In this document: positions 1 to 9,357 of the stretch, piece by piece
Layout: the number at the start of each line of letters is the position of its first letter
How positions within the stretch are numbered: position 1 is the first letter of the stretch
Assembly (NCBI GenBank): GCA_018894615.1
Contig: JAHIPL010000136.1
Coordinates: 1-32,799, forward strand
DNA length: 32,799 bases
From: Acidobacteriota bacterium
Lineage (GTDB): Bacteria > Acidobacteriota > Aminicenantia > Aminicenantales > Aminicenantaceae
Direction: 5' to 3'
The notes under the pieces: model-generated
Databases searched by the model: none
Told to the model about the DNA's origin: nothing
Seen by the model: the letters and a program-made list of their open reading frames with translations, nothing else
Program-made: the position numbers and the translations under genes

Positions 1-2
1 CG

Positions 3-293
<291 letters not shown>

Positions 294-342
294 AAATTAT
301 GGAACACCGGTTGATCGTTTGAGGTGATGCGAGGAACAGATA

Positions 343-663
343 ATGGAGAAAATACGAATTAGATTACAATCCTTTGACCACAGATTACTCGACCAGTCCG
401 TCAAAGACATTGTCATCAAGGCCAAACGAACGGGAGCGGAAATTTCGGGGCCTATCCCCCTGCCGACGAAGATTCATAAATTTTGTGTTCTTCGTTCGCC
501 TCACGTGGATAAAAAATCCCGAGAGCATTTCGAAATGAGAATTCATAAGCGCCTGATCGATATCAGTGAATACAACAACGAAACCATTGAGGAGCTGCAG
601 AAACTGGATCTTCCCGCCGGTATCGATGTTGAGATTCAAGCCTACGGAACGGCAGGAGAATAA
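343..663 (+). CDS. rpsJ: 30S ribosomal protein S10
   Basis: The product has 106 residues, close to the family norm of about 103. It shows S10 hallmarks: [15 protein letters not shown] at the N-terminus, GPIPLPTKI, and the loop [20 protein letters not shown]10 belongs to the head of the 30S subunit and is also NusE, a partner of NusB in antitermination. A gagg Shine-Dalgarno sits about 8 nt before the ATG. It is the first gene of the S10 cluster and is followed 2 nt later by rplC. Confidence 0.98.
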   Translation: MEKIRIRLQSFDHRLLDQSVKDIVIKAKRTGAEISGPIPLPTKIHKFCVLRSPHVDKKSREHFEMRIHKRLIDISEYNNETIEELQKLDLPAGIDVEIQAYGTAGE

Positions 664-665
664 CC

Positions 666-1331
666 ATGGTGGAAGGAATGATCGGGAAAAAAATCGGAAT
701 GACGCAGACCTTTGACGAAAACGGCAATGTCATTCCCGTGACCGTGATCAAGGCCGGTCCCTGCCGCATCGTTCAGATAAAGACCCGGGAAAAGGACGGA
801 TACGATGCCGTACAGCTCGGTCTTGAAGATGAAAAAGAGCGCAAGTTGACGAAACCCGCAGCCGGCCATCTGAAGAAGGCCGAAATGCCATCCTCCGCCC
901 TGCTTCGGGAATTCCGCCGGTCCGAAAACGACGAACTTGTTGAGGGCGCTCAGATTTTGGTGGATATTTTTGCGCCCGGGGATAAAGTGGACATCGTCGG
1001 AACGAGCAAGGGAAAAGGATTTGCCGGCGTCATCAAACGCTGGGGATTCAAGGGCGGGAAAAAAACCCACGGCTCCATGTTCCACCGGGCTCCGGGATCC
1101 ATCGGCCAGTCCGCCTACCCCTCCCATGTTTTTAAGGGGAGAAAGATGCCGGGTCAGATGGGAGACAAAAGGGCAACCGCAAAAAAATTGCAGGTCATCC
1201 AGGCGGATAAGGAAAAAAACCTGCTTGTCGTAAAGGGATCCGTCCCCGGCGGGAAGAACGGCTTTGTCCTTGTCAAAAAAGTAAATTTTAAAGTGGATGC
1301 GGAGAAACCCGCCTCCGCTCAAGAAGAGTAA
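666..1331 (+). CDS. rplC: 50S ribosomal protein L3
   Basis: The product has 221 residues. It begins [14 protein letters not shown] and contains the L3 signature around [17 protein letters not shown] and the basic loop [20 protein letters not shown] that reaches the peptidyl-transferase centre. L3 nucleates 50S assembly on 23S rRNA. The start at 666 is preferred because AGGAG lies 9 nt upstream. A second ATG at 678 (MIGKKIG) would give the classical N-terminus but has a poor Shine-Dalgarno spacing. It lies between rpsJ and rplD with gaps of 2-3 nt. Confidence 0.97.
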   Translation: MVEGMIGKKIGMTQTFDENGNVIPVTVIKAGPCRIVQIKTREKDGYDAVQLGLEDEKERKLTKPAAGHLKKAEMPSSALLREFRRSENDELVEGAQILVDIFAPGDKVDIVGTSKGKGFAGVIKRWGFKGGKKTHGSMFHRAPGSIGQSAYPSHVFKGRKMPGQMGDKRATAKKLQVIQADKEKNLLVVKGSVPGGKNGFVLVKKVNFKVDAEKPASAQEE

Positions 1332-1334
1332 ACA

Positions 1335-1955
1335 ATGGCTAAAGTACAAGTGCTGGATACAAGCGGTAACAAGGTGAAGGAGATCGATGCTCCCAAAGAG
1401 GTATCCTCCTACGAGATCAAAGAACATCTGATCTACGAAGCCGCCGTCAACTACATGGCCAACCAGCGGGCCGGTACCGCCTCGACGAAGACTCGAGGTG
1501 AAGTGCGCGGCGGCGGAAAGAAACCCTGGCGTCAGAAGGGTACGGGGCGGGCCAGGGCCGGAAGCACACGGTCCCCTCTCTGGAGAAGCGGCGGAACGAC
1601 CCATGGTCCCAAGATGAGGGATTATTCCTTCCGAATGCCGAAAAAGGCCCGGCGGAATGCCCTGCGATCGGTTCTCTCGTCCAAGTTCGCCGAGAAACAG
1701 GTTTTGATACTCAACGCCTTCGATCTGAAAGAACCGAAAACCAAAGACGCCTCCCGGGTGATGGCGGCACTGAATCTGGACAACGCCCTTATTGTGGACA
1801 GCCATGAGAACAAGAATCTGTTTCTCTCCTTCCGGAACATCCCCGGTTTCAAGGCCGTTGATGCGAAACAGGTGAACATCCATGATGTTCTCAATCACAA
1901 ATGGCTCGTGTTCACGGAAAAAGCATTTACCACGTTTATGGAGAGATTAAAGTGA
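1335..1955 (+). CDS. rplD: 50S ribosomal protein L4
   Basis: The product has 206 residues. The conserved L4 loop is present (TKTRGEVRGGGKKPWRQKGTG followed by RARAGSTRSPLWRSGG). In the family this loop reaches into the peptide exit tunnel. In enterobacteria L4 also represses the S10 operon through its leader. No such leader can be recognised here, because rpsJ is preceded only by the 49-nt tuf-rpsJ gap. The stop TGA overlaps the GTG start of rplW. Confidence 0.98.
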   Translation: MAKVQVLDTSGNKVKEIDAPKEVSSYEIKEHLIYEAAVNYMANQRAGTASTKTRGEVRGGGKKPWRQKGTGRARAGSTRSPLWRSGGTTHGPKMRDYSFRMPKKARRNALRSVLSSKFAEKQVLILNAFDLKEPKTKDASRVMAALNLDNALIVDSHENKNLFLSFRNIPGFKAVDAKQVNIHDVLNHKWLVFTEKAFTTFMERLK

Positions 1956-2248
1956 ACAAGGATCCGTATCAAATCATTTTGCGGCCCGTCATCACGGAAA
2001 AAAGTACGGTTCTCAAAGAGACAAACAGGGAAATCTGTTTCGAGGTGAACCCCCGGGCGAATAAAATCGAAATCCGCCAGGCCGTCGAGCAGTTGTTCAA
2101 AACCAAAGTGGAAAGTGTCCGGGTGATGAACAAGAGCGGAAAGAAACGAAGAGTCGGCCGCAACGTGGGACGCAAAAAAAACTGGAAAAAAGCCTACGTC
2201 AAGCTCAAAGAAGGCGAAAAAATGATCGAATATTTCGAGGCGGTCTAA
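1952..2248 (+). CDS. rplW: 50S ribosomal protein L23
   Basis: The product has 98 residues if it starts at GTG 1952, giving [19 protein letters not shown], the canonical L23 N-terminus. The frame stays open upstream to 1901 within rplD, but that extension has no L23 character. The GTG shares GTGA with the rplD stop, and GGAGAG lies 5-10 nt before it, so translation is probably coupled. The motif [20 protein letters not shown] is typical. L23 sits at the exit of the peptide tunnel and docks trigger factor and SRP. Confidence 0.96.
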   Translation: MNKDPYQIILRPVITEKSTVLKETNREICFEVNPRANKIEIRQAVEQLFKTKVESVRVMNKSGKKRRVGRNVGRKKNWKKAYVKLKEGEKMIEYFEAV

Positions 2249-2249
2249 A

Positions 2250-3077
2250 ATGGGAATTAAAACATATCGACCAACGACATCCAGCCTCCGCCAGCGGACG
2301 GGATTAACCTATGAGGAAATCACGACGACCACACCCTACAAGCCTCTGGTGGAACCGCTTAAAAAATCAGGCGGCCGGAATTCCAACGGGCGGATCACCG
2401 TCCGCTTTCGGGGCGGCGGCCACAAACGGAAATACCGAGTCATCGATTTTAAGCGGGACAAGATCGACATTCCCGGTGAAGTGGAAACCATCGAATACGA
2501 TCCCAACCGGTCGGCATTCATTTCTCTGGTGAAATATGCGGACGGGGAGCGGCGCTACATCCTCTCACCCAACAACACCAAGGTCGGCTCAAAAATCGTG
2601 TCATCCAACAAGCAGGTGGACATCCTTCCCGGAAACGCCATGCCGCTCCGGTTTATCCCTCTGGGCACAATCGTTCACAATATCGAACTGAAAAAGGATA
2701 AGGGCGGGCAGATGGCCAAGTCTGCCGGAGCCGGTGCCCAGATCCTGGCCAAGGATGGGGATTACTCCCAGATTCGACTTCCTTCCTCCGAAATCCGGAA
2801 AGTGCACATGGACTGCAGGGCCACCATCGGACAGGTTGGAAACCCCGATCACGGCAATATTTCGATCGGCAAAGCCGGCCGGAACCGCTGGAAGGGAAAA
2901 CGTCCTCATGTTCGGGGAACGGCCATGAACCCCATCGACCATCCGCACGGCGGAGGCGAAGGAAAAGCCAAGGGCGGCCGGAATCCGGTCACGCCGTGGG
3001 GAGTCCCGACCAAAGGTTACAAGACCCGCCGCAACAAGCGCACCCAACAATTTGTCGTCCGCAGAAGGAGTAAATAA
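2250..3077 (+). CDS. rplB: 50S ribosomal protein L2
   Basis: The product has 275 residues, the usual L2 length. It has the RNA-binding motif GRNNxGRITxRxRGGGHKR (here [20 protein letters not shown]) and the conserved C-terminal [18 protein letters not shown], whose histidine is the residue implicated in peptidyl transferase activity. L2 is required for subunit association and the peptidyl-transferase centre. It is separated from rplW by 1 nt and from rpsS by 2 nt. Confidence 0.98.
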   Translation: MGIKTYRPTTSSLRQRTGLTYEEITTTTPYKPLVEPLKKSGGRNSNGRITVRFRGGGHKRKYRVIDFKRDKIDIPGEVETIEYDPNRSAFISLVKYADGERRYILSPNNTKVGSKIVSSNKQVDILPGNAMPLRFIPLGTIVHNIELKKDKGGQMAKSAGAGAQILAKDGDYSQIRLPSSEIRKVHMDCRATIGQVGNPDHGNISIGKAGRNRWKGKRPHVRGTAMNPIDHPHGGGEGKAKGGRNPVTPWGVPTKGYKTRRNKRTQQFVVRRRSK

Positions 3078-3079
3078 CC

Positions 3080-3370
3080 ATGAGCAGGTCACTCAAGAAG
3101 GGTCCTTTTATCGAGGAAAAGCTTCTCGGGAAGGTGGAAGCGGCATCCGCGCAGAGAGAGAAGCGGCATGTCATCAAGACCTGGTCACGGCGCTCAACCG
3201 TGATTCCCGAGATGGTCGGACTGACAATCGCCGTTCACAACGGGAAACGGTTTATTCCCGTCTTCATCAGTGAAAACATGGTCGGGCACAAGCTGGGGGA
3301 ATTTTCCCCGACCCGCACATTTAAAGGCCACACCTCCAAAACGGCCAAACAAATAAAAGTGAAGAAGTAG
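3080..3370 (+). CDS. rpsS: 30S ribosomal protein S19
   Basis: The product has 96 residues. [10 protein letters not shown] at the N-terminus and the block [34 protein letters not shown] identify S19. This small head protein of the 30S contacts S13 and the A-site finger region. The Shine-Dalgarno aaggag is formed by the last codons of rplB. The following gap to rplV is 4 nt. Confidence 0.98.
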   Translation: MSRSLKKGPFIEEKLLGKVEAASAQREKRHVIKTWSRRSTVIPEMVGLTIAVHNGKRFIPVFISENMVGHKLGEFSPTRTFKGHTSKTAKQIKVKK

Positions 3371-3374
3371 GAAG

Positions 3375-3737
3375 ATGGAAGAAAAAAATATTGTTTCTCA
3401 TGCGGCCGCCCGGCACATCCGCATTTCTGCGCAGAAGTGCCGTCTGGTGGCCGATTTGATCAGAGACAGATATGTGGGAGAAGCCTTGACCATTCTTCAG
3501 TTTTCGAGGAAAAAGAAGGCCAGCGCCATGATCGAAAAACTCGTCCGTTCAGCGATCGCCAACGCGCAGCAAAAATCCTCCGATATTGATGTGGACAACC
3601 TGTATATCAATGCCATTTCGGTTGATCAGGGGCCGATGTGGAAAAGATTCAGGGCTGCACCCATGGGGCGGGCGGTACGCATTCTCAAACGGACGAGCCA
3701 TGTCCAGATCAAACTTGAGGAAAGAAAAGGGAGTTGA
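3375..3737 (+). CDS. rplV: 50S ribosomal protein L22
   Basis: The product has 120 residues. The family pattern is visible: [21 protein letters not shown] near the N-terminus, and the C-terminal hairpin [24 protein letters not shown], which lines the exit tunnel and is the site of macrolide-resistance changes in other bacteria. The stop TGA at 3735-3737 lies a few bases before the GTG start of rpsC. Confidence 0.98.
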   Translation: MEEKNIVSHAAARHIRISAQKCRLVADLIRDRYVGEALTILQFSRKKKASAMIEKLVRSAIANAQQKSSDIDVDNLYINAISVDQGPMWKRFRAAPMGRAVRILKRTSHVQIKLEERKGS

Positions 3738-3739
3738 CA

Positions 3740-4408
3740 GTGGGCCAGAAGACACATCCGTTTGGATTTAGACTGGGGTTTAACAAGGATTGGAGTTCAC
3801 GGTGGTTTGCCAAGGGGCGCGATTACAGCCGTTTGATCCACGAGGATCTCAAGATGAAAAAGGCCGTGAAAAAGCGCTACTTTCATGCCGGAATCGCCGG
3901 GGTGGACATTGAGCGCGTGGGGCCGAAAATTCGGGTGATCATTCATACGGCCCGTCCGGGAATCGTCATCGGGCGGGGCGGCAAGGAAATCGAAAGCCTG
4001 AAAAAATATCTTCAAGATATTGTCAAGCGCGAAGTTTATGTCGACATCCGGGAAGTGGACAAGCCGGAATTGACCGCGCTGCTTGTCGGCGAGAGCATCG
4101 CCGTGCAGCTCGAAAAGAGGATCGCTTACCGCCGGGCCATGCGAAGGGCTATCGAACTGGCGCTTCGCATGGGGGCCAAGGGGATCAAAATCATGTGTTC
4201 CGGCCGTCTGGGCGGTGTTGAAATCGCTCGTTCGGAGTGGTACCTGAAAGGGCAGCTGCCCCTTCAAACCCTCAGGGCTGATATCGACTATGGCTTCACG
4301 GAAGCCTTCACGACATACGGTCAGATCGGCATCAAGGTCTGGATCTACCGAGGGGATGTGGAAAAGAAGAAAATGACGTCCCAGCTCGCCGATGTTGAGG
4401 AGATTTAA
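3740..4408 (+). CDS. rpsC: 30S ribosomal protein S3
   Basis: The product has 222 residues from GTG 3740, giving [14 protein letters not shown], the canonical S3 start. A TTG two codons upstream (3734) is possible but less likely. The KH domain signature [19 protein letters not shown] and the C-terminal [15 protein letters not shown] are present. S3 forms the mRNA entry site of the 30S with S4 and S5. The sequence aggaaagaaaaggga before the start can serve as Shine-Dalgarno. Confidence 0.97.
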   Translation: MGQKTHPFGFRLGFNKDWSSRWFAKGRDYSRLIHEDLKMKKAVKKRYFHAGIAGVDIERVGPKIRVIIHTARPGIVIGRGGKEIESLKKYLQDIVKREVYVDIREVDKPELTALLVGESIAVQLEKRIAYRRAMRRAIELALRMGAKGIKIMCSGRLGGVEIARSEWYLKGQLPLQTLRADIDYGFTEAFTTYGQIGIKVWIYRGDVEKKKMTSQLADVEEI

Positions 4409-4410
4409 CC

Positions 4411-4833
4411 ATGTTGATGCCAAAAAAAGTCAAGCACCGGAAACATCACCGGGGCCGCATGAGAGGAAAGGCCTACAGAGGATCCGACCTGAATTTTGGT
4501 GAATTTGGTCTTCAGGCCATGGAACCGGCCTGGATAACGGCCAGGCAGATCGAAGCGGGTCGTATCGCCATTTCGAGGCACGTTAAACGAAAAGGGAAAA
4601 TGTGGATCCGTGTTTTTCCCTGGAAACCTGTCACAAAAAAGCCGACGGAAGTGAGGATGGGAAAGGGGAAGGGAGATCCGGAATTCTGGGTTGATGTCAT
4701 CAAACCCGGTCGGATCATCTATGAGCTGGAGGGTGTTCCTGAGGACATCGCCAAGGAAGCCATGCGTCTGGCCGCCTTCAAATTCCCCATCAAGACCCGT
4801 TTCATCACCCGGCACAATGAGGTGTTACGATGA
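4411..4833 (+). CDS. rplP: 50S ribosomal protein L16
   Basis: The product has 140 residues and begins [19 protein letters not shown], the standard L16 N-terminus. [22 protein letters not shown] and the conserved [19 protein letters not shown] loop follow. The protein contacts the A-site tRNA elbow region of the 50S. It lies 2 nt after rpsC. Its TGA overlaps the rpmC ATG in an ATGA arrangement. Confidence 0.98.
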   Translation: MLMPKKVKHRKHHRGRMRGKAYRGSDLNFGEFGLQAMEPAWITARQIEAGRIAISRHVKRKGKMWIRVFPWKPVTKKPTEVRMGKGKGDPEFWVDVIKPGRIIYELEGVPEDIAKEAMRLAAFKFPIKTRFITRHNEVLR

Positions 4834-5024
4834 AAGCCAGAGATATTCGGGAATTGAATGAAGAAGAGAGGGACAACAAGGAATCCGAGCTGAAAGCCCA
4901 GTTGTTCAAGCTGCGGTTTCAGCATGCGCTCGGGCAGTTGGAAAACGCCCAGAAGATGAAGAACATCAAACGGGATATCGCCCGCATCAAAACGGTTCGA
5001 AAACAACAGCAGAAAGACAAGTGA
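4830..5024 (+). CDS. rpmC: 50S ribosomal protein L29
   Basis: The product has 64 residues, normal for L29. The pattern [13 protein letters not shown], then [21 protein letters not shown] and [13 protein letters not shown] identifies this two-helix protein next to L23 at the tunnel exit. It is translationally coupled to rplP through a 4-nt overlap. rpsQ follows after 7 nt. Confidence 0.97.
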   Translation: MKARDIRELNEEERDNKESELKAQLFKLRFQHALGQLENAQKMKNIKRDIARIKTVRKQQQKDK

Positions 5025-5031
5025 GAGACCA

Positions 5032-5334
5032 ATGAGTGAACAAAAACCGGAAGCGAGAAAGACGACGATAATCGGTCTTGTCATCGGCACCGACATGAAA
5101 AAAACCGTCAAGGTGCGTGTGGAGCGGCAGGTTCGACACCCTCTTTACAAAAAAATCGTGAAGAAGCGGAAGAATTTCCTGGTGCACGATGAGTATGAAA
5201 AATGCAAGGTCGGAGATGTGATCAAGATCGGCGCCACCCGGCCCATCAGCAAAACAAAGCGGTGGAGGGTTTTGGAAATAGTCGGCCTGACGTCCACAGA
5301 AGAGAAAAATGAAAAGGTGAGGACAGGGTCATGA
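5032..5334 (+). CDS. rpsQ: 30S ribosomal protein S17
   Basis: The product has 100 residues, slightly longer than the usual 84-90. The OB-fold S17 pattern is clear: [44 protein letters not shown] and later [23 protein letters not shown]. The excess length is a short N-terminal extension ([10 protein letters not shown]) and a charged C-terminal tail. S17 binds 16S rRNA early in 30S assembly. Its TGA overlaps the ATG of rplN. Confidence 0.97.
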   Translation: MSEQKPEARKTTIIGLVIGTDMKKTVKVRVERQVRHPLYKKIVKKRKNFLVHDEYEKCKVGDVIKIGATRPISKTKRWRVLEIVGLTSTEEKNEKVRTGS

Positions 5335-5699
5335 TCCAATCAGAGACAGTGCTCAAGGTGACGGACAATTCCGGCGCCAGAAAAATCCTCTGCATCACAC
5401 CTCTGGGCGGAGGAGTTGGAAAAACGGCTTCGATCGGGGATATCATTTCCGCCTCCGTCAAGGAAGCGGAGCCGGAGAGCAAAATTCCGAAAGGAAAGGT
5501 CGTCCGTGCGGTCATCGTGCGCACAAAAAAGGAAGTCCGGAGAAAGGATGGTTCCTACATTCGCTTCGACGACAATGCGGCCGTGATCATCTCCCCCCAG
5601 AACGAGCCCATCGGCACCCGTGTCTTCGGGCCGGTGGGAAGGGAACTGCGGGAACGGCGTTTCATGAAAATCGTGTCCCTCGCTCCGGAGGTGCTCTGA
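5331..5699 (+). CDS. rplN: 50S ribosomal protein L14
   Basis: The product has 122 residues, exactly the family length. [22 protein letters not shown] and the block [31 protein letters not shown] are nearly diagnostic. L14 sits at the subunit interface and binds the silencing factor RsfS in other bacteria. It marks the start of the spc part of the cluster. No gap or separate promoter is visible here, because the start overlaps the rpsQ stop by 4 nt. Confidence 0.98.
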   Translation: MIQSETVLKVTDNSGARKILCITPLGGGVGKTASIGDIISASVKEAEPESKIPKGKVVRAVIVRTKKEVRRKDGSYIRFDDNAAVIISPQNEPIGTRVFGPVGRELRERRFMKIVSLAPEVL

Positions 5700-6031
5700 T
5701 GAAGAAAATCCTCATCAAGAAAAACGACATGGTGATCGTGATCAAGGGAAAAGACAGGGGAAAAACAGGAAAGGTCCTGAAAATCCTTCCTGAAAAAAAC
5801 AGTGTCATTGTGGAGAAACTCAATTTCTGCAAAGAGTTCATCCGCCGGGACCAGAGCAAAAACGTCCAGGGCGGTGTGATGGAAAAAGAGGCTCCCATTC
5901 ATGTTTCCAATCTGATGTTCTACTGTGGAGAGTGCGCCCAGGGAACCCGTGTCAAGACGACGAATCTTGAGGACGGAAGCAAGACGCGCGTCTGCGGAAA
6001 ATGTGATATCAGCCTGGAAAAACAGAAGTAA
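5699..6031 (+). CDS. rplX: 50S ribosomal protein L24 with Cys4 C-terminus
   Basis: The product has 110 residues. The KOW motif (residues about 8-35, [20 protein letters not shown]) is typical of L24, an assembly initiator on 23S rRNA. The C-terminal part carries two cysteine pairs, C76-x2-C79 and C99-x2-C102, a zinc-ribbon-like arrangement found in only some L24 proteins. Its ATG shares one base with the rplN stop (TGATG). An additional cysteine is at residue 44. Confidence 0.97.
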   Translation: MKKILIKKNDMVIVIKGKDRGKTGKVLKILPEKNSVIVEKLNFCKEFIRRDQSKNVQGGVMEKEAPIHVSNLMFYCGECAQGTRVKTTNLEDGSKTRVCGKCDISLEKQK

Positions 6032-6041
6032 GGAACGAAGA

Positions 6042-6587
6042 ATGAGTCGTTTACAGGAGAAATACAATAACGAGTATCTGGCCGAACTGCAGGAGGAGCT
6101 GTCTATTTCCAACAAGATGGCGGTGCCGCGGCTCAAAAAGATCATTGTCAATGTCGGGGTCGGCGAGGCCAATCAGAACATCAAGCTTCTGGATACGGCC
6201 CAGCAGGAGTTGAGCCTCATCACCGGTCAGTGGCCGGCCATCGGACGCGCGAAAAAATCCATTTCACAGTTCAAGCTCCGCCAGGGTCAGCCCATCGCCT
6301 GCTACGTCACGCTGCGGGGAAAGCGGATGTATGAATTCATGGACAGGCTGGTCAATGTCATCCTGCCGCGAGTGCGCGATTTCCGCGGAGTTCCCTCCCG
6401 GGCGTTTGACGGAAGGGGCAACTACACGATGGGCATGAAAGAGCAGCTTGTTTTCCCCGAAATCGATTACACCAAGGTGGAAAGGCCGAGAGGCATGAAT
6501 ATCACAGTCGTCACTTCGGCTAAAACGGATAAGGAAGCCTATGCCCTTCTCAAAAAACTGGGCATGCCTTTCACGGATATGAGATAA
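6042..6587 (+). CDS. rplE: 50S ribosomal protein L5
   Basis: The product has 181 residues from ATG 6042 ([13 protein letters not shown]), the normal L5 length. The open frame extends 39 codons upstream into rplX, but that part is out of register with any L5. The start is supported by aaggaacgaag upstream. The block [19 protein letters not shown], the motif [22 protein letters not shown] and the C-terminal [15 protein letters not shown] are characteristic. L5 binds 5S rRNA and the P-site tRNA. Confidence 0.97.
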   Translation: MSRLQEKYNNEYLAELQEELSISNKMAVPRLKKIIVNVGVGEANQNIKLLDTAQQELSLITGQWPAIGRAKKSISQFKLRQGQPIACYVTLRGKRMYEFMDRLVNVILPRVRDFRGVPSRAFDGRGNYTMGMKEQLVFPEIDYTKVERPRGMNITVVTSAKTDKEAYALLKKLGMPFTDMR

Positions 6588-6598
6588 GGAAGGATACC

Positions 6599-6784
6599 GT
6601 GGCTAAAACATCATCTATCGCAAAACATCTCAAAGCACCGAAATTTCCCGTTCGGCACCACAACCGCTGCCGCATCTGTGGGAGGTCCCATGGATATTAT
6701 CGGAAATTTGATATGTGCCGCCTCTGTTTTCGGGAACTGGCCCTCAAGGGCGAGATTCCCGGTGTCACCAAATCTTCCTGGTAG
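6599..6784 (+). CDS. rpsN: 30S ribosomal protein S14, zinc-binding (type Z)
   Basis: The product has 61 residues and starts at GTG 6599 ([10 protein letters not shown]). It is the short form of S14, with C24-x2-C27 and C40-x2-C43 forming a zinc finger, rather than the 101-residue zinc-free form of enterobacteria. Its presence in the main cluster suggests it is the housekeeping S14. Whether a zinc-independent paralogue exists elsewhere cannot be seen from this window. aaggaaggata upstream acts as Shine-Dalgarno. Confidence 0.98.
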   Translation: MAKTSSIAKHLKAPKFPVRHHNRCRICGRSHGYYRKFDMCRLCFRELALKGEIPGVTKSSW

Positions 6785-6805
6785 AGTTGAATAAAGGATA
6801 AGACC

Positions 6806-7204
6806 ATGAGTATGACAGACCCGATCGCCGACATGCTGACACGGATTCGAAACGCCATTCTGGTCAAGAATAAGGAACTCACTCTTCCTTCCTCTAAGAT
6901 GAAGGTGGAAATCGCCAAAATCTTGAAGGATGAGGGATACATTTATAATTTCAAACAGATTGACGACAATAAACAGGGAATGCTGAACATCACCCTCAAA
7001 TACACATCGGGGGGTAAAAGTGTCATCACCCAGCTCAAGCGCGTCAGCAAACCCGGCTGCCGTATTTACTGCAAGGGAGATTCCGTTCCGAAGGCCCTGG
7101 ACGGGCTCGGGATCGTGATCGTTTCCACATCCAAAGGCATTCTGCCAGGTAAACAATGTAAGGATGAGGGAATCGGCGGCGAGGTGTTGTGTTCGGTCTG
7201 GTAG
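6806..7204 (+). CDS. rpsH: 30S ribosomal protein S8
   Basis: The product has 132 residues. MTDPIADMLTRIRNA at the N-terminus, the middle LKRVSKPGCRIYCKGDSVPK, and the C-terminal VSTSKGILPGKQCKDEGIGGEVLCSVW are the S8 signatures. S8 binds the central domain of 16S rRNA and in E. coli represses the spc operon. No equivalent operator was recognised near rplE here. The start is preceded by ataaggataag. Confidence 0.98.
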   Translation: MSMTDPIADMLTRIRNAILVKNKELTLPSSKMKVEIAKILKDEGYIYNFKQIDDNKQGMLNITLKYTSGGKSVITQLKRVSKPGCRIYCKGDSVPKALDGLGIVIVSTSKGILPGKQCKDEGIGGEVLCSVW

Positions 7205-7229
7205 GATTGACGTCAACGAGGAGAGCACC

Positions 7230-7775
7230 ATGTCAAGAATTGGAAAACAGCCCATTCCCTTACCGGAGGGAGTGAAAGTCGATATCCAGACGGACAAGCT
7301 TGTTTTTAGAGGGGAGAAAGGAAGTTTAACCTCTCCACTCCTGCCTGGAATCACGGCGAAAATCGAAGAGAAGGAACTCATCCTGGAAAGGGAGAACGAT
7401 TTGCCTCAGACACGGTCCTTTCACGGATTGAACCGGACCCTGGCCAGCAACTGCTGTGTCGGCGTGTCCAAAGGGTTCTCCAGGCAGCTGGAAATCGTGG
7501 GTGTCGGGTACCGGGCGAAGATCGAAAAGAACCGGTTGGAGCTGAATCTCGGATATTCCAAGCCGGTGATTTACACCATACCGAAGGACATCGAGATCGT
7601 CGTGGAAAAACCGACACAGATCACCGTCAAGGGGATCGATAAACAGAGGGTTGGACAGGAATCTCATATCATTCGAAGTTTCCGTCCCCCCGAGCCTTAC
7701 AAACTCAAAGGAATCCGGTATTCCGGAGAACGGCTCATCAAGAAAGAAAGAAAAGCGGGAGTAGTCGGTGCTTAA
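7230..7775 (+). CDS. rplF: 50S ribosomal protein L6
   Basis: The product has 181 residues from ATG 7230 (MSRIGKQPIPLPEGV), the canonical L6 start, with a gaggag Shine-Dalgarno 7 nt upstream. A longer frame reaching back to 7164 overlaps rpsH and is not L6-like. The duplicated L6 fold is seen in ITAKIEEKELILER and the C-terminal SHIIRSFRPPEPYKLKGIRYSGE. L6 sits by the sarcin-ricin loop. It overlaps the rplR start by 8 nt. Confidence 0.97.
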   Translation: MSRIGKQPIPLPEGVKVDIQTDKLVFRGEKGSLTSPLLPGITAKIEEKELILERENDLPQTRSFHGLNRTLASNCCVGVSKGFSRQLEIVGVGYRAKIEKNRLELNLGYSKPVIYTIPKDIEIVVEKPTQITVKGIDKQRVGQESHIIRSFRPPEPYKLKGIRYSGERLIKKERKAGVVGA

Positions 7776-8142
7776 AGAGAAAGTATTTTTAAAAAAGGTA
7801 TCAAAGGACCGAATTCGAAAACGGATTCGCAAAAAAATCAATGGAACTCCGGAACGTCCCCGGGTCTTTGTCCACAAGAGCAATCGTTATCTCTATATGC
7901 AGGCGGTGGATGATTTGAGCGGTCATATTATCGCATCGACCACGAGCAGGGACAAGGATTTTCTGGCCAAGCATAAAAATTCCAAAAATATCGAGTCATC
8001 ACAAGCCTTGGGTGAAGTGATGGCAAAGAAACTCATCGACAAGAAGGTCACGAAAATCGTATTTGATCGGGGGCTTTTCCCCTATCACGGTCGGGTCAAG
8101 GCCATGGCGGAAGGTATGAGAAAGGGCGGTCTTGTATTTTAA
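7768..8142 (+). CDS. rplR: 50S ribosomal protein L18
   Basis: The product has 124 residues starting at GTG 7768, inside the last codons of rplF. The basic N-terminus (KDRIRKRIRKKINGTPERPRVFVHKSNRYLYMQ) and the C-terminal FDRGLFPYHGRVKAMAEGMRKGGLVF identify L18, which joins 5S rRNA to the 50S with L5 and L25. The 8-nt overlap with rplF suggests coupled translation. Confidence 0.97.
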   Translation: MLKEKVFLKKVSKDRIRKRIRKKINGTPERPRVFVHKSNRYLYMQAVDDLSGHIIASTTSRDKDFLAKHKNSKNIESSQALGEVMAKKLIDKKVTKIVFDRGLFPYHGRVKAMAEGMRKGGLVF

Positions 8143-8169
8143 CCGGTACAGGACACTAAGGAGGACGAA

Positions 8170-8691
8170 GTGGCAAGAGACGGAATGAGACGAAGAGGCG
8201 CCTTCGAAGAAGATAGTGAATTCAAAGACCAGGTGATATCAATCCGCCGGGTGACCAAGGTTGTCAAGGGAGGGAAAAACCTGAGTTTTTCCGCCCTGGT
8301 GGCCGTGGGAGATGAAAAGGGCAGAGTCGGGATCGGCATGGGAAAAGCCAGAGAGGTCCCGGCCGCTATCGCCAAAGCCGTGCAGAGCGCCAAAAAAAGC
8401 CTGATCAATGTGCCCATCGCGGACACAACCATTCCCCATTTCATCAAGGGCGTGCACTGCGGCGGGGCTGTGGTCCTGCGGCCCGCTTCAAAAGGAACGG
8501 GAGTCATTGCCGGCGGCGCAGTCCGTGTGATCATGGAACTTGCCGGCATCAAGGACATCCTGACCAAATCCCTTCGGAGCAACAACCCCATCAGCGTCGC
8601 CCATGCGACCATGAACGCCCTGCAGCTGCTGAAAAGTCCCTCCATCATCTCTGAAAATCGCGATAAAGCGGAGGAGCAGATATGGCAGTGA
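8170..8691 (+). CDS. rpsE: 30S ribosomal protein S5
   Basis: The product has 173 residues and begins with GTG 8170 after a taaggaggacga Shine-Dalgarno, one of the strongest in the cluster. The S5 dsRBD-like part (VVKGGKNLSFSALVAVGDEKGRVGIGMGKA) and the second domain (PASKGTGVIAGGAVRVIMELAGIKDILTKSLRSNN) are intact. S5 forms the mRNA entry tunnel with S3 and S4. Its TGA lies inside the start of rpmD. Confidence 0.98.
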   Translation: MARDGMRRRGAFEEDSEFKDQVISIRRVTKVVKGGKNLSFSALVAVGDEKGRVGIGMGKAREVPAAIAKAVQSAKKSLINVPIADTTIPHFIKGVHCGGAVVLRPASKGTGVIAGGAVRVIMELAGIKDILTKSLRSNNPISVAHATMNALQLLKSPSIISENRDKAEEQIWQ

Positions 8692-8915
8692 AGAAGGAAA
8701 CAACGGAACCGAAGGCCCGCAAGGATGAAAAGCAGCTTCAGATCCGGCTGAAAAGAAGCCTTATCGGGTATTCGCGCAAGCAGCGGGCGGTCGTGAAGGG
8801 ATTGGGTCTGGGAAAAGTCGATTCAAAGGTCATTCGACAGGATTGTCCGGAAATATGGGGCATGATTCGTAAGGTGCCTCATCTTGTCGATGTTGAGGAG
8901 TTGAACAAAAAATGA
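8682..8915 (+). CDS. rpmD: 50S ribosomal protein L30
   Basis: The product has 77 residues, against about 60 for most bacterial L30. The extra part is a charged N-terminal extension of about 18 residues (MAVKKETTEPKARKDEKQ). The core LQIRLKRSLIGYSRKQRAVVKGLGLGKV and the C-terminal GMIRKVPHLVDVEE are standard L30. The start overlaps rpsE by 10 nt and the stop overlaps rplO by 4 nt. An internal start nearer the core was considered, but none has a good ribosome binding site. Confidence 0.93.
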   Translation: MAVKKETTEPKARKDEKQLQIRLKRSLIGYSRKQRAVVKGLGLGKVDSKVIRQDCPEIWGMIRKVPHLVDVEELNKK

Positions 8916-9355
8916 ACCTCAGTAATTTACACCCGAATAAAAGTGCGCGGAAAAACCGGAAAAGACTGGGCCGCGGTCCGGGTTCCGGTTGGGGAAAAAC
9001 GGCCGGGCGGGGATCGAAGGGCCAGAAGTCCATTGCCGGTTACTCGCGGAAAATAGGGTTTGAAGGCGGCCAGATGCCCCTCAACCGGCGGCTGCCCAAA
9101 CGGGGCTTCACTAACATCTTCAAAAAGGTCTACACCACGGTCAACCTTCATCATCTGGAAAAAATAAAGAAAAATAACGTGACCTTGAAGGAGATGGTGG
9201 TGGCGGGTCTGATCAAAAAGGAAAAGGAAGAAGTGAAAATTCTGGGCCGGGGAGATCTTTCATCGGCCAAGACCATTCATGCCCACAAGTTTTCCGCATC
9301 TGCGAAGGAGAAGATTGAGAAGGCGGGCGGCAAAGCCGTGCTGATTGGAAGTTAA
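8912..9355 (+). CDS. rplO: 50S ribosomal protein L15
   Basis: The product has 147 residues. MNLSNLHPNKSARKNRKRLGRG, the glycine-rich GSGWGKTAGRGSKGQKS and FEGGQMPLNRRLPKRGF are diagnostic of L15, a late 50S assembly protein. The C-terminal part about residues 110-145 (IHAHKFSASAKEKIEKAGGKAVLI) is also conserved. It overlaps rpmD by ATGA and is followed 2 nt later by secY. Confidence 0.98.
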   Translation: MNLSNLHPNKSARKNRKRLGRGPGSGWGKTAGRGSKGQKSIAGYSRKIGFEGGQMPLNRRLPKRGFTNIFKKVYTTVNLHHLEKIKKNNVTLKEMVVAGLIKKEKEEVKILGRGDLSSAKTIHAHKFSASAKEKIEKAGGKAVLIGS

Positions 9356-9357
9356 CC

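Noticed and set aside
642-1898. Long open frame of 418 codons on the - strand
   Set aside because: It lies fully antisense to rplC and rplD, has no ribosome binding site and no recognisable domain. It is a by-product of the biased codons of those genes.
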